From NCBI GenBank assembly GCA_030762935.1, contig CM060898.1, positions 99,641,281 to 99,705,280 on the forward strand: a DNA stretch of 64,000 bases. Reading direction: 5' to 3'. A program made the position numbers and the translations under genes. The notes beneath the pieces were generated by a model. The model worked only from the letters and a program-made list of their open reading frames with translations, did no database searches and had not been told where the DNA came from. This DNA comes from Hymenopus coronatus. Lineage: Eukaryota; Arthropoda; Insecta; Mantodea; Hymenopodidae. Shown in pieces: positions 22,495 through 34,047 of this stretch (position 1 is its first letter; each line of letters starts with the position of its first letter).

Positions 22495-23145
22495 TTATGC
22501 ACCTGTTGCATAAATTAGTCTCTTAGTCAACTCCTTTAGTTATGCGATCTCATGCCCAGAAGATCTCTAAGTGCACGCTACAAATTCCTACACGGATAGT
22601 CATATTCTATGTAAATTTCCTCTTGTGCCCCTATACAATCTGAACGTAGGCTGCGACCATCAAATGAGGAGAATAAAGGCTCTAGATGACATGCTTTGCA
22701 GTTCTTAGGACTTTACCCCACACTTCCGCTTCCGCACCACTCACTAGCGAGATGAAACATTCATACAGTGCTGCGTCAAGGTATAAAGGTATTCGAGAGG
22801 GAGATAATGAGATGTAAATAATGATTCAGAGACAAAGCTGCAGATAAAAACAAAATACAGCTACAACGAGAATTGTTATCTACAATTTTAGGATGCTATT
22901 CAAGAGAACTGTATTTATTATATTTCTCATTAATTGAAGATATAGCCGAAATCATTAAAGAAAGGTCTATGTTACACCCACATAGCTTTCTCTTTATATT
23001 TTATAATAAACTTACAAAACTTACAAAACTTATAACTTGGTTTACAGCTACTTGAATACTACATTAATACCTGAATTAATATTCGGGTAAGTTTAAAAAT
23101 TAATACATGTTTAGTCGGATGGCTCTTAAAAAAAAAAATATATAT
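22495..23145. other. Intergenic sequence, nothing recognised
   Basis: AT-rich sequence ending in an A-run and a short TA stretch just before the hairpin at 23153. Confidence 0.4.
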
Positions 23146-23152
23146 ACTACCT

Positions 23153-23220
23153 AATTCAAAATCTTCTTGGGCTTCTAACCAGGTAAAAACCTGGTTAGAA
23201 GCCCGAGAAGATTTTGAATT
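23153..23220. repeat. Near-perfect inverted repeat: 32-bp arms, 4-nt loop
   Basis: The left arm (23153-23184) and right arm (23189-23220) are reverse complements with one mismatch (a T/G pair), separated by AAAA. It is unrelated to HER. It could be a small foldback element, a pre-miRNA-like hairpin, or a sequencing or replication fold-back artefact. Confidence 0.85.
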
Positions 23221-23224
23221 AATA

Positions 23225-23705
23225 CGTCGCCAGGAAAGCTTCAGTTCTTAGTTTAATATACTACCTGTTTACTGACCCTACGGCAAATAGGTTACCTAAC
23301 TTTGGTTTGGAGTGTCTAAGGGGAATCCCAAAATTTAGAATGAACCTTTATTACTGGCACATGTCCCTCCATTCGTGCTGACGAAATAGTCTATTATAAA
23401 GAGTATAAGAATAGCACAGAGCAGTCGGGCGGGTGGAAGGGGGGGGTTCTTCCTTTGCAAATACACAGCAAATTAGACAGGCGCGCCTATTATCGTTCCG
23501 GAAGGGGATTTAATGATGTCCATAACCTCTATGCTATGCAACGCCTTCGCTGTTATTTACACACAAACCTGCACCTTTCCAACACGAGCTTAAAATAACT
23601 GCTTTAACTCCTTTGATATGCGATTCTTTCTTTAGACAAAGACGCCTTAGTGAACCTTCGTTTTATGAGGCAAACTTTACGAACCTCAAGACTCCCACTG
23701 GTATA
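23225..23705. other. Intergenic sequence, nothing recognised
   Basis: Contains a G-run near 23440; no coding or repeat similarity is recognised. Confidence 0.4.
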
Positions 23706-23707
23706 TC

Positions 23708-24442
23708 ACTTCTTCTTCTTCTTCTTCATTTACGATACAGACTCCCGTCATTTCTCCGGGTGCACTTCAGCCTGGGACTTATTGTGCCATCTGTATCGTT
23801 TAGAGCCAACCCATTACACCTGCATCGCTTAAAAAGGAGCGCAGCCTTGCAATGGGTATGCACGATACTTCTTCTGGTTCTTCTATTTTCTCAAAAGTTT
23901 TGTATCTCCTGCGAGCCAAAGCTTCGCAAGAGCATAAAATATGCTGGGCTGTTTCAGTCTCCTTCCTGCAAAATCTGCAGTCTAAGTTGCCCTGAAACAC
24001 CCCAATTGTGTTGAGATACTTTTTTCCCCTGTGAGGAAAGCAGCAATTGTTCTCAGCTGAAGTCTGCTATATTTTAGCAGGCTCTCAGCTCTTTCCTTAC
24101 ATGGTCCTTTGATAAATATTTTCCCATGACTTTCCTGACGTTTTACGCCAGGTCTTGTAATGTTCTCTTTTGGACCAGCTCTTAGTAGTTTCTTTAATTA
24201 AACACCGAGATGTTCCTAATAAATTGTGAAGCTGCTCCTTGTCTAGTAAATTCTTCAGATTTCTCTATGCCCTTATGGCCCGACACCCAGATGAGTTGAA
24301 CCCCGTTCTGTTCAGGCCAGTAAGCATATTTACGCAATTTTGAACCCGTCCTGATGTAAATTTATGACTACTAAAAGCCTTAAGTGCAGCCTGGCTATCT
24401 GAGTATATAAGGATCTGTTTATTAGCGTATCTTCTCCTTATA
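23708..24442 (-). pseudogene. LINE ORF2 remnant: RNase H domain and Cys-rich C-terminus
   Basis: The minus strand encodes an RNase H motif, ILIYSDSQAALKAFSSHKFT, which carries the catalytic-type D of YSDSQAA. After a stretch with several frame breaks comes the zinc-knuckle-like tail CRFCRKETETAQHILCSCEA and LARRRYKTFEK. This order is known from I-, R1- and Jockey-type LINEs that carry RNase H. The ORF ends near 23803 and the 3' end carries a GAA iteration (TTC at 23709-23727 on +). The upstream part is absent: a HER copy begins exactly where RNase H is cut. Confidence 0.8.
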
Positions 24443-25289
24443 TTTTTACTTTCTCTACACGTACTATGTACATAGTGTATAGAGAAGGTATTGTAATGCA
24501 TCCAAAAATTCGATACCGAGATTTCACCGGAAATACATGTTCTGAGACCCCCTTAATCCAACAAAAGCATTTTTAGAAATATGTCCATGTGTGTCTGTGG
24601 GCAGCTTAGCTCAAAAACGAAAACTCCGTCAAAAACCAAACTTGGTATTTAGGTTTGGTATTTTCCAAGGATGCGACACGAAGATTTTCAAGAAAATCCC
24701 CCCACCCCCAACTACCCTTTGCATGGAACTTTTTTCGAACATTTTGATTTTCTCAAAAATGCCTCTAACGATTTTGATTAAAATTTCGTATATTAAATAT
24801 ATTTACCTCACAAATAAAATGTATATTTTTAATTCTCTGGGAATAGCCTCTGAAGTCTACTTTATTCTGAATGAATTTTACGGAATTTTGCATAACTGCT
24901 AAACCGTAAGAAATGCACAAAAGCTTACCACATAAAAAATCGCAGAGCACATTAAAACACACAATTTATGTAATATACATTTTGTTCGTGGAGTTGATCG
25001 TTTTTGAGATATTCCTTGTTATTAGTTTCAGCTTTGTAAAAATTATACTTTTCTCATACAGGAATTTGTCAACTCCTGTCCATAGGAACTTCAGTCACAT
25101 AGCAACCAGCTTTTGACTATCACTTTAAGCTATGGTGCTCCCTTTTTCGCTGCTATTTGCAGGGAAGCAAGTAATAAGACTATTTCTGCTAATTTATTCT
25201 CGATTAGCATGAAGTAAATAGAAGCTTAAGCTTTTTAATTTTTTTGCAGAGGTGTAGAGAAATTCATGTGAATGGAACACAAGATTTTT
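24443..25289 (+). repeat. HER copy, full length, abutting the LINE
   Basis: Clean ends: tttttactttctctacacgtac with perfect partner tagtgtatagagaagg, and gtgaatggaacacaagattttt. It sits against the broken RNase H sequence. No LINE sequence is recognised beyond 25289, so this was not a simple insertion without loss. Confidence 0.9.
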
Positions 25290-25395
25290 ATGAATGCATT
25301 GGATAATAGCATAAATTTATGCTTAAAAATCAGTAGCACATTTACCTGGTGTATCGCTTACTTTAACGTGTTTAGTTAAACTTTGATATGTTGCA

Positions 25396-25460
25396 CTTAC
25401 ATGGCTTTCTCTGCTCTCTCTCTAAAACTATTCTTATGGAAGCTTGTTGGCCTGTTTTTT
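25396..25460 (-). repeat. HER tail fragment
   Basis: cacttacatggctttctctgctctctct...actattcttatggaagcttgtt resembles the reversed HER tail; weak. Confidence 0.35.
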
Positions 25461-25552
25461 TCTTGTTAATGAGGTAAACTATCAATACGCGTTTAACTCA
25501 TTTCATTGTAAGGCTCGTATAAAAATCTAATGTGCCACATTCTCACGAAAGG

Positions 25553-26412
25553 CTATTACATTCTCTAGCACGTGTGTACAATGTACATAGTAGATAGAAA
25601 AGGCATTGTATTCCACCCAAAAATTCGATACCAAAGTTTCACTGGAAATACATGTTTTGAGACTCCTGAATCCATAAAAAGTATTTTAGAAACATGTCCA
25701 TGTGTGTGGGTGTGTGTTTGAGGGCAGCATAAGTAAAAACGATAGGTCTGCTAAACACCAAACTTGGTATTTAAGTTCAGTATCTTCCAGGGATGCGACA
25801 TGAAGATTTTCAATATCACCCGCTCACAACTATCCTTTACATGGAACACTTTTCCAAAACTTTTATTTTCTCAAAAATGGCTAATACATTTTTATTAAAC
25901 TGCCATCTTTTTAAGATATTTTTATAACAAAAGGAATTATATATCCAGAAATGTGGGAATACCCTCTGAAGACCTATTTATTCTGGATGGCTTTTTTAAG
26001 ACATAGAAATTTGCTACACAAAAATGGAGAGCTCATTAAAACACACAATTTATGTAATATGCATTTTTGCAGATTAAGCCTTTACGAGATACACCTTATT
26101 GTTGGTTTCAATTTTAAAATACCTAATTTTTTCTCCAGCGGGAAGTCAACTTTCCCTTTTTTTACTCTCGGGAATGCAAAACAGAACCGAATTTCAATTA
26201 TTTTACATAACGATAATTTTAAAAGATTTGATTATCGGTTTAGGCTAGTATATTCCCTTATTTATCTTCTACTTATAACGAAACAATTAATAAGACCATT
26301 TTTGATAATGTTTATTTCGATTAACGTGATGTAGAGAAGAGAATAATCTTTTGTAAGGAAGGTTTATTTGTGGAACAGCTAGAGAAAGTCATGTGAATGG
26401 GATAGATCAGTA
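25553..26412 (+). repeat. HER copy, full length
   Basis: Head cattctctagcacgtgtgtac with partner atgtacatagtagatag, ordered body, tail cagctagagaaagtcatgtgaatgg. Confidence 0.85.
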
Positions 26413-26414
26413 AT

Positions 26415-27300
26415 CGGGGTAAATCCTTGCATAAACAGCTCCATTATATGTTTTGTTACGCATAAAAGAAATCGCTGGATACTATAAACTGTGTGTGTGT
26501 GGCTTTTTTAAGCTTAAAGTGATGCATCTGTGAAGTTTGGAAATTCCAGTGTGCAAGATATCTTACTGAAATTTATACCAGTTATACGCAATGACAGTAT
26601 TTTTGCCATGTGTCAAAATAAAAGCATGCATGGTTATTTAAATAATAATTTATTGTCTTAATCCATTGTTCTAATAAAAATGAGTCACTTGATAAACCTT
26701 TAAACTATTCACCTAACATCATAGTACATTTATAGTAAATAAGTTTAAAATGGATGTGTCATATATCAATCCTAATTATTGTAGAACAATTTTTACTTTT
26801 CATGAAGTTCAAAATTCTTCAAATTCTTCAAAATCTAATAATATATTTCTCATAATTGGGACATTGTTTCGGAAACTAAATGCACATTTTATTTAACGTA
26901 CCTTTTATATGATATAAAAATTATGAAACAATTTGTGACAGTTGCATCGTATGGAGTATTTTGGGTTCGGAAAGTGTTGGAAAAAATTTACGAGAAAGCA
27001 AGGTTTAAAGTTTAGATTATCCGTTAATGAACATGTGTTGTACATTTACAGCTGTATAAGTGGAAAAAAAGATGTACTTTCTTAAAGTTGAGAATTCGTG
27101 TTATTTTAATAAAAAATAATTTAATTTTTCACAATTTTTGGTCAAATTTCACAGATCACCTTAACGTCCTACAGCGTGGTTGGTTATATTAGACGATGAA
27201 TTAAATCGATGAAGTAATGCTCAAATGATCTCGGGAAATAGAGATTAAAATTTATTCGAGATTCTTCTTCTCAGAATAAGTGAAAAGCCCGAAAAAACAT
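26415..27300. other. AT-rich intergenic sequence, nothing recognised
   Basis: aaattcttc is repeated in tandem near 26812-26830. No coding relic is seen. Confidence 0.4.
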
Positions 27301-27309
27301 ATGCAGGTA

Positions 27310-27400
27310 ACTCACCCTAAGTGAGATTCGAACTGCGACTTCTTGAATGTTAATCAGATACGCTACCCGCACATTACCGAGAGGGGCAATTGAATATTGA
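27310..27400 (-). repeat. tRNA-like SINE fragment
   Basis: On the minus strand: GGTAATGTGCGGGTAGCGTA, then a box-B-like GCAGTTCGAATCTCACTTAG. It has tRNA-like spacing but no complete cloverleaf, so it is treated as a SINE head rather than a tRNA gene. Confidence 0.5.
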
Positions 27401-27599
27401 AAGGACTAAAAAAAATGACAATATTGAGCAATTCGATATCTCTGATGTTGCTTATGGCACAAAACGCATTTGATATAAGATGTAGTTTAAAAGATCAACA
27501 TTTTTAATGTGTTTTTATATATCGCTTTACAATGGGGGCCCCTAAAATATGAATGGACGGACGTTAGAAAGAGTTTATAAAACCCAACATACTACGGAC

Positions 27600-27830
27600 G
27601 AAACGTTCATTTATTTAAAATTAAGGGTAAAAGGCACAGAACCGACGTAGAAAACATTTTTTTTTTTAATTTTCTTTTGTTAAATAGAACCATTGAAGAA
27701 TCGAATAAATTGCCTGTAGCAGCCTTTCAGGTCTGCTCTCTGACCTTAAATAAGTTTAGGAATAATTTAAAGAGGATAAATGTTAGACAATTAATTAAAG
27801 TAAATATTGTGAAGTAATTAAGGGTCTGTA
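27600..27830 (+). pseudogene. LINE ORF2 extreme C-terminus
   Basis: The plus strand reads KGKRHRTDVENIFFFNF, then NRTIEESNKLPVAAFQV and CSLTLNKFRNNLKRI. This is the R-T-I-x-x-W/S-N-x-L-P followed by S-x-x-x-F-K/R-N-x-L pattern found at the end of many LINE reverse transcriptases. Only about 60 residues remain and the clade cannot be assigned. Confidence 0.6.
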
Positions 27831-27929
27831 ACTATTAATTGTTGATTCATTTGAATTGCAAGTTTGTTTGGGTTTGTTTTGAGAGTGCATGAGGTTGGTC
27901 AGGGAAATAATTGATCACGATTTTTATCT

Positions 27930-28072
27930 TGGTTTAGAAATTGCATGTATGAAATATACGCCAATTACATCTTGTGATGTTGAAAGATATTTTTCTGCCT
28001 ATAGGATTATATTAAAATACAACAGAAAGTTTGGAAATGTGGATAGTTATGTACAGCAACAGTGTTGAAATG
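27930..28072 (+). pseudogene. hAT-like transposase dimerisation-domain remnant
   Basis: Plus-strand residues EIACMKYTPITSCDVERYFS followed by AYRIILKYNRK and a stop after VQQQC. The S-C-D-V-E-R-x-F-S-A-Y-x-x-I-L order is the hallmark of the C-terminal dimerisation region of hAT-type proteins. Nothing upstream of it is recognisable, so this is a 3' fragment. Confidence 0.6.
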
Positions 28073-28084
28073 TGAAATTTGTCT

Positions 28085-29265
28085 TATGATGCTATATATT
28101 AAAAATACATGCAGCATTTTTTAATTAAAATGTTCTAGCACGAGAATATTGTGTAACAACTTTTCTTAAATTACAGTGCATATTAATAGTATGCTTTCGT
28201 GAAGTAAAATAGTTTATATATTTGTATCTGTATTATGTTATAAAAAGCGTTTGTCGTTGACTTCTTTAAATAGGTAGGAAAATTGTTTAAAACCCTAAAA
28301 AAAGGATAGAACATTTTTAAAAATCTAGGGAAGTTGTTTAAAAACCTAAAGAGGCTAATAGAAGTTAATAAAGGGCTAAAACTGCATTTACACAGATCTA
28401 AAATTTTGGGGTCTAGTAATAACTCAAGATGACTTAGTTTAACAGTACATATATCTAAATATATTCACAGTAAACGGTTTGAATCAGTGATATGAATCTT
28501 TAATGACATACTTACTTATGCTTTATGTTGCAACGTATAAACATGTTCAGGTTACAGCCTAAAACAAAATTACTTCTTGCAACATAAATGTCTTGGGAAT
28601 AATAAAATATATACACACTTATTTGTAAAAAAAAAGTGGAGGCTACGTACACATATCTGCAGGTCCTGTGATATCACATTTCGATTTTAACCGTTTCCCT
28701 AATGTGTAATTTAAATATCATCCTTATCTTGATAGGCTAATTAAATCTTAAATCATTTAAACACATGAAATAATATAACTTACAGGACTGATTATGCGAG
28801 TTTCCGCGCATTACACCGCAGTCTTGCTACGATTAACGAGACTTCGAGTCTTCCGAACTCTCGTACGCCCGTTGGTCAAGCTCTCTCAGCTCTAAGCGTT
28901 CACCTGCACCTGCTGGCTGCGAGAGGCGCGCTTAGCGACAACGAGAAACGAGCGAGTTTGAAAGCTGACTTGACCGGCTCCAATTGAGGCTTTATAGCAA
29001 CTGTTTATAAATATACGGGTAATTGACATAAGTACCGAATAATAAGTAGTATGGTATTTCGAAAACCATGTATATATATATATATATATATATATAGTAT
29101 GTTGTATTACTATCATTAATTCGTATTTACTATTACTAATTTGAATTACTATTATTAGCTGTAAGATTATTATTGTACATTAATTTTGTACATTTAGCTC
29201 TGCCATCTGGTAGCAGCCAATTGCAGAGAATAAATATACACATACATATCACCGTTTATACACGA
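28085..29265. other. AT-rich intergenic sequence with a (TA)n tract
   Basis: No gene is recognised. A less AT-rich patch lies at 28790-28990, and an uninterrupted TA run lies at 29071-29096. Confidence 0.5.
29071..29096. repeat. (TA)13 microsatellite
   Basis: Uninterrupted TA dinucleotides. Confidence 0.95.
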
Positions 29266-29269
29266 TCAT

Positions 29270-29378
29270 AGGCAACTGTTTCTGAATAAAGTGGACTTCA
29301 GAGCAAATTCCCAGAAAATTAAAGATCTACGCTTTATATGTCAAATAAGTAGCTTTAATACATAGAACTTCAATAAAG
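29270..29378 (-). repeat. HER fragment
   Basis: Middle block in minus orientation (gaataaagtggacttcagagc, cccagaaaattaaagatc), directly followed by the tail of another minus copy. Confidence 0.65.
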
Positions 29379-30103
29379 AATCCTATTGTTTCATTCACAT
29401 CCCTTTCTCTAGCTGTTTCACAATCACATTCCCTTACAAAATATAATTCTATTATCTACGTCCTGCTAATTGAGATAAATATTAGCAGAAATGGTCTTAA
29501 TTCTTGCTTCCATATAAGTAGCAGGGAAATAAGGGAGCACGCTATGCTAAGCGAAAGTCACTTCCATTCAAAGCCGATCGCTAGGTAAAACAATAGATTT
29601 AGGTTCTCTTTTACATTTCCGGGAGCAAAACAAGAGAGATGAAGTGAAAGTTTACTTTCCGCTTAAGAAAAGTTGAAGTAGTTAAAACAAGGAATATCTC
29701 GGAAATGGTTAACCCTAAAAAAATTAAAAAAAGCTTATGACATAAATTGTCTGTTTTAATGGATCTCCATTTTTCTATAGTAAGTTTTTAACTATCTCTT
29801 ATGGTTTATGAGTTATACAAAATTCAGCCATAATGTACAAGTCTTCAGAGGCTACCCCCAGAAAATTCCAGATATACATTTCCCTTGTCATGAAAATATC
29901 TTACTGAACTTAATACTAACTCTGGTATTTAACCGACTTTTCGTTTTTGAGCTACTCGTATATTACTAACACTACTCTCACACGGACATTTTTCTAAAAA
30001 TGCTTTTCATGGATTCAAGAATTTTCAAAACATGAATTTCCGGTGAAATCTCGGTATTGAAATTTTAGGTGTAATATTATAGGTACCTTCTCTATCTACT
30101 TTT
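29379..30103 (-). repeat. HER copy, minus, hairpin partly lost
   Basis: Tail ttcattcacatccctttctctagctg, ordered body, and head ccggtgaaatctcggtattg, ending at accttctctatctac where a further minus segment begins. Confidence 0.75.
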
Positions 30104-30385
30104 GAGAAAATCGAAACATTTGAAACATTTTGCATGAAAAGAATTAAAGTAGGGTGATTTGCTTTAAGATCATCATGTTGCATCTTAAGAAGATCTGGAC
30201 TTAAATATGAAGTTTGATATTTAACCGACTTTTCGTGTTTGAGTTATGCTATTAAGAACCATTCTTAAAAGTGCTTTTTATTTTATTCAGGGGACCTCAA
30301 ATCGATTATTTTTAGTGTAAACTCTATATCAAACATGGGAGGAGGTGGAATGCAACACTTCCTCTAGTTACTAAACGTAAATGAT
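30104..30385 (-). repeat. HER fragment, head half
   Basis: Starts mid-element (tttgagaaaatcgaaaca), then ccgacttttcgtgtttgag and a diverged head near 30300-30370. It lies in tandem with the preceding minus copy. Confidence 0.7.
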
Positions 30386-30524
30386 TATAAGGTAGAATAC
30401 AGAGGGGGACATCTTGTACACTGCGATCTATGCAGATTTATTGTTGGTAATACTCCCGAAGAGGAAGGGATAAAGTGAGGGAACCACAAGAGGCTAAAGA
30501 CTACATTGATGCATACAAGTTCCT

Positions 30525-30858
30525 AACACTTCCAAACCCGCGCACTGTTGGAGCCGCCAGCAACCCTTCGCCCTGACAGACCTCTAGTGTACACGGGGAG
30601 TATTCTTCCATTGCGCATGTATTCGCGCCATCTGCCCCACTGCCATAGTCTGCGAACTTTGAAGCACACCTGAAAGTTGAGGAGGAGTTGAGGGGAAATA
30701 ATGGAAAGGAATTGGCGGTAGAATAACCACTCCAGCATTAGCCTAGTGCATCAGGGAAAAAAAAAAATAAAAACTTCGGTCAGAGTTGCTGGGAATCGAA
30801 CCCGGGACCTACTAAATAAGAGCTGTACACGCTACAGCGGTGCCACCTCGCTCGTATC
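30525..30858 (-). repeat. tRNA-derived SINE, family C
   Basis: On the minus strand: tRNA-like GAGGTGGCACCGCTGTAGCG and box B CCGGGTTCGATTCCCAG, then CACTAGGCTAATGCTGGAG and a 3' part GGCAGATGGCGCGAA that recur in the copies at 51225 and 53157. The tRNA-like head differs from those copies, so the family may have mixed heads on a shared body. Confidence 0.6.
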
Positions 30859-30994
30859 AGATTAGTAGTAGTCTACACATGATGTAGACAAGGTGTGAAG
30901 AGAAAAATTGTTCTATTTTAGAGAATATGGCCTGGTTATTTTGATTTACATTTAAACACATGATTACAGGCGATTTTAAAACAACTGTATTTCC

Positions 30995-30997
<3 letters not shown>

Positions 30998-31042
<45 letters not shown>
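30998..31042. repeat. (TA)22 microsatellite
   Basis: Uninterrupted AT dinucleotides for about 45 bp. Confidence 0.95.
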
Positions 31043-31049
<7 letters not shown>

Positions 31050-31244
31050 AGTCGTTTGACTATAGAGTCTGAAGGAACTCCTTTGTGTGCATATTTTACC
31101 AAAAAATAATTTTGAAGTAAGTGTTGTTTATTTTATTAAATATAATATTACAATTTATTACCTTTCATACAGATCTTTATGCAATTCAGCACTTCGTTTC
31201 TCTTTAACGTTTGTTGCTCTTTAACGACCAGAAGCTTAATATGT

Positions 31245-31895
31245 TATGTGTTTATCACGTATGTACAATGTAAATGGCAGATAAGGTATTGTATTCCAGC
31301 CAAAAATTCGATATCAAGATTTCACAGAAAATGTATGGTTTGAGAGTCCCTGACTAACGGGTGTGTGTGTGTCAGTCTCTGCTTTTGTGCGTGTGTTTGT
31401 CTGTGGACAGCACAACTCAAAAACGAAAAGTCCGTAAAATACCAAACTTGCTTAACTGGCAAACCATAAAATATAGACAAAAACCTGCCTACTACACAAA
31501 AAATGAGAAAGTATGTCATATACACTTGCTTATTTTTTGTAGAGCTGGATATTTCCGAAATACCATTATTATTTCAATTTTAAAACATTTATACTTTTCT
31601 CAAAGGAGAAGTTCTCAAGCATGTGCCATCTCTTATTTTAGTCCTGCCCATGAGAAACGAATTTCAATATCAATAGCACAGCAACAGTTTTTTTTTTTTT
31701 TTTAAATGTGACTATTGCTTTAGCCTAGTGTATTCCCTTATTTCCCTTCTACTTGCACGACAGCAAGTAGTAGTGCCGTTTCTGCTAATGCTTATCTCTC
31801 TTAGCATGAAGTATATAGAAGAATAAGCATTTGTAACAAGTTTGCAGAACATGTAGAGAAAGTCATATGAGTGGAACACATAAAAATTTTACTAT
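31245..31895 (+). repeat. HER copy with an internal deletion
   Basis: Head region tcacgtatgtacaatgtaaatgg, GT tract, gcacaactcaaaaacgaaaag; then at about 31456 the sequence jumps from ataccaaacttg to ttaactggcaaacca, skipping roughly 200 bp. The tail tgtagagaaagtcatatgag is intact. The breakpoint is inside the internal palindrome. Confidence 0.8.
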
Positions 31896-31899
31896 ATCT

Positions 31900-32150
31900 C
31901 CTCTATTACTCGTTTAACACTATATACACATCTCTCTTTACGTAACTGACAATCAGTCCTGTCACCACATACAGTAAAATATTCACACCCAAATGTTTCT
32001 ACAAGTTCAGCAATACGCAGTATTTCGATTTTCGATGCATTTTGTTCGAATGGAACTAGTCAATACAACTGAGAGACCCTATGCACTGCATACATTGTTT
32101 TTCTTCCTTTTCCCTACTTTTCTGTTGTTTTTCAGTTTTTTTCTCATGCA
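31900..32150. other. Intergenic sequence, nothing recognised
   Basis: T-rich sequence between a HER copy and a tRNA-like fragment. Confidence 0.4.
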
Positions 32151-32154
32151 TGCG

Positions 32155-32265
32155 TACATTACAAGCACACAAGGACTCGTGTACGAGGCTTGACTTGAAC
32201 CCGCGATCCCCTCCGCCACGAAGCACCAAAGCTAGCCCAGTTGTTTTGCTTGACTATACTCCTGC
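32155..32265 (-). repeat. tRNA-like SINE fragment, weak
   Basis: The minus strand has a box-B-like GCGGGTTCAAGTCAAGCC preceded by GCTTCGTGGCGGAGGGGATC. Box A is poorly preserved. Confidence 0.35.
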
Positions 32266-32269
32266 ACCG

Positions 32270-32845
32270 ATGTCACACTATGCACACATCACATGTATCT
32301 TGTAGTTGCCTCCTTTCACAATCGGTGTACAAAAATTCTACACGGGTTTTCTCTTAGTCTTCCCCTTTGAAATGAAAAATCAGGTCACGTATCTTGGATC
32401 ACAGCCTTCCCGTAGCTCATATGTAACGCCTTTTACTATACCTGTCTTAGGACACAAAATCATCCTTGAATTGAACTGAAACTACGAAATGTAGCTGATT
32501 ATGAACTGTGTGGTGATACCAGGCTAGACTCCTATTCCCCAGGTCTAAAAGTGCTCTTGAAGGTCGTATTACTACACAAGATCGAGATCACTGAGGTCAA
32601 TGCTATCGGTGCTTTGAAGGAAGACAAGACAAATGTCTTAGAAGAGATAGCTCCTGAAGCGGTTCATCCAAAGCATCGTCGTATCGCATTTTAACGGAGC
32701 ACCTACAAAAATGCAAAGGCTGCTGCTTTTCCACGATAACGTCAAACAGCATATTCACAAAATGTATTCGCCGACTACCATTGTTTATCACTACTTAAGC
32801 TGGATGCATCTGTATGATTAGGCCAAAATTGTGAAAAATACAAAG
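32270..32845. other. Intergenic sequence, nothing recognised
   Basis: A minus-strand frame at 32603-32791 has no recognised family. Confidence 0.4.
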
Positions 32846-32849
32846 AATA

Positions 32850-33713
32850 TTTTTACTTTCTCTATACGTACTATGTACATAGTGTATAGAGAAGGTATTG
32901 CATTGCACCCAAAAATTCGATACCGAGATTTCACCGGAAATATATGTTTTGAGACTCCCTTAATAAAAAAAAAAGCATTTTTAGAAACATGTCCGAGTGT
33001 GTGTCTGTGTGTTTGTGGGCAGCATAGCTCAAAAACGAAAAGACCGTTAAAAACCAAACTTGGTATTTAAGTTTGGTATCTTCCAAGGATTCGACACAAA
33101 GATTTTCAAGAAAATCCCCCACCCTAAACTACCCTTTACATGGAACTTCTTTCGAAAATTTTGATTTTCTAAAAAATGGCACTAACGATTTTGATTAAAA
33201 TCCCGTATATTACTGACATTTACGTACCAAATAAGATGTATATCTTGAATTTTCTGGGAAAAGCCTCTGAAGACCTCTTTATTCTGGATGATTTTATTGA
33301 ATTTTGTGTAATTGGTAAGATAGACAAAAACTTACTGCACAAAAAATGTAGATCACGATAAAACACACAATATAAGTCAAATACATATTTTTTTCATGCA
33401 GTTGGTCTTTTTGAGATATGTCTTGTTATTGGTTTCAGCTTTAAAAAACTTATTCTTTTCTCATACAGGAATTTGTCAACACCTGTCCATACAAACAAAG
33501 GAACTTCAGTCACGTTGCAACCAGCTTTTGACTATCACTTTAACCTATGGTACTCCCTTTTTTCGCTTCATGTACAAGGAAGCAAGTAACAAGAATATTT
33601 CTGCTAATTTTTTTCAATTAGCATGAAGTAAATAGAAGCATAAGCTTTTTAACAGTAATTTGTTGCAGAGATGTAGAGAAAGACATATGAATGAAACACA
33701 TAAGTTTTTTTTA
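32850..33713 (+). repeat. HER copy, full length
   Basis: Starts tttttactttctctatacgtac with perfect partner; ends gatgtagagaaagacatatgaatg...cataagtttttttt. All landmark blocks are present. Confidence 0.9.
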
Positions 33714-34047
33714 TAATAAAATGATATGAATTGTAGAATTTTAAGAAAATACATCGATTTTTTTCACTTGGAAAACTTTAAATACCAATTAACTGAAATT
33801 TAGATGGTATGTGCATCCTCATTAATAACTGTCAACTTTAAACCTTATTTTCTCGCACACATTTTCTAAACACATTGCCATACTCAAAATGTTCATGCTA
33901 AGCAATTTTTTTACCAATGTCTTTCAACATTCTTATACTACCTCTAAAAACCACATTAAAATATACATTTATTTTATGAAATGTTTTCTAAATCTCACTA
34001 CCAAATTTTGAAAAATCAAGAGATTTGGAGGGTACAAAATGTAATTA

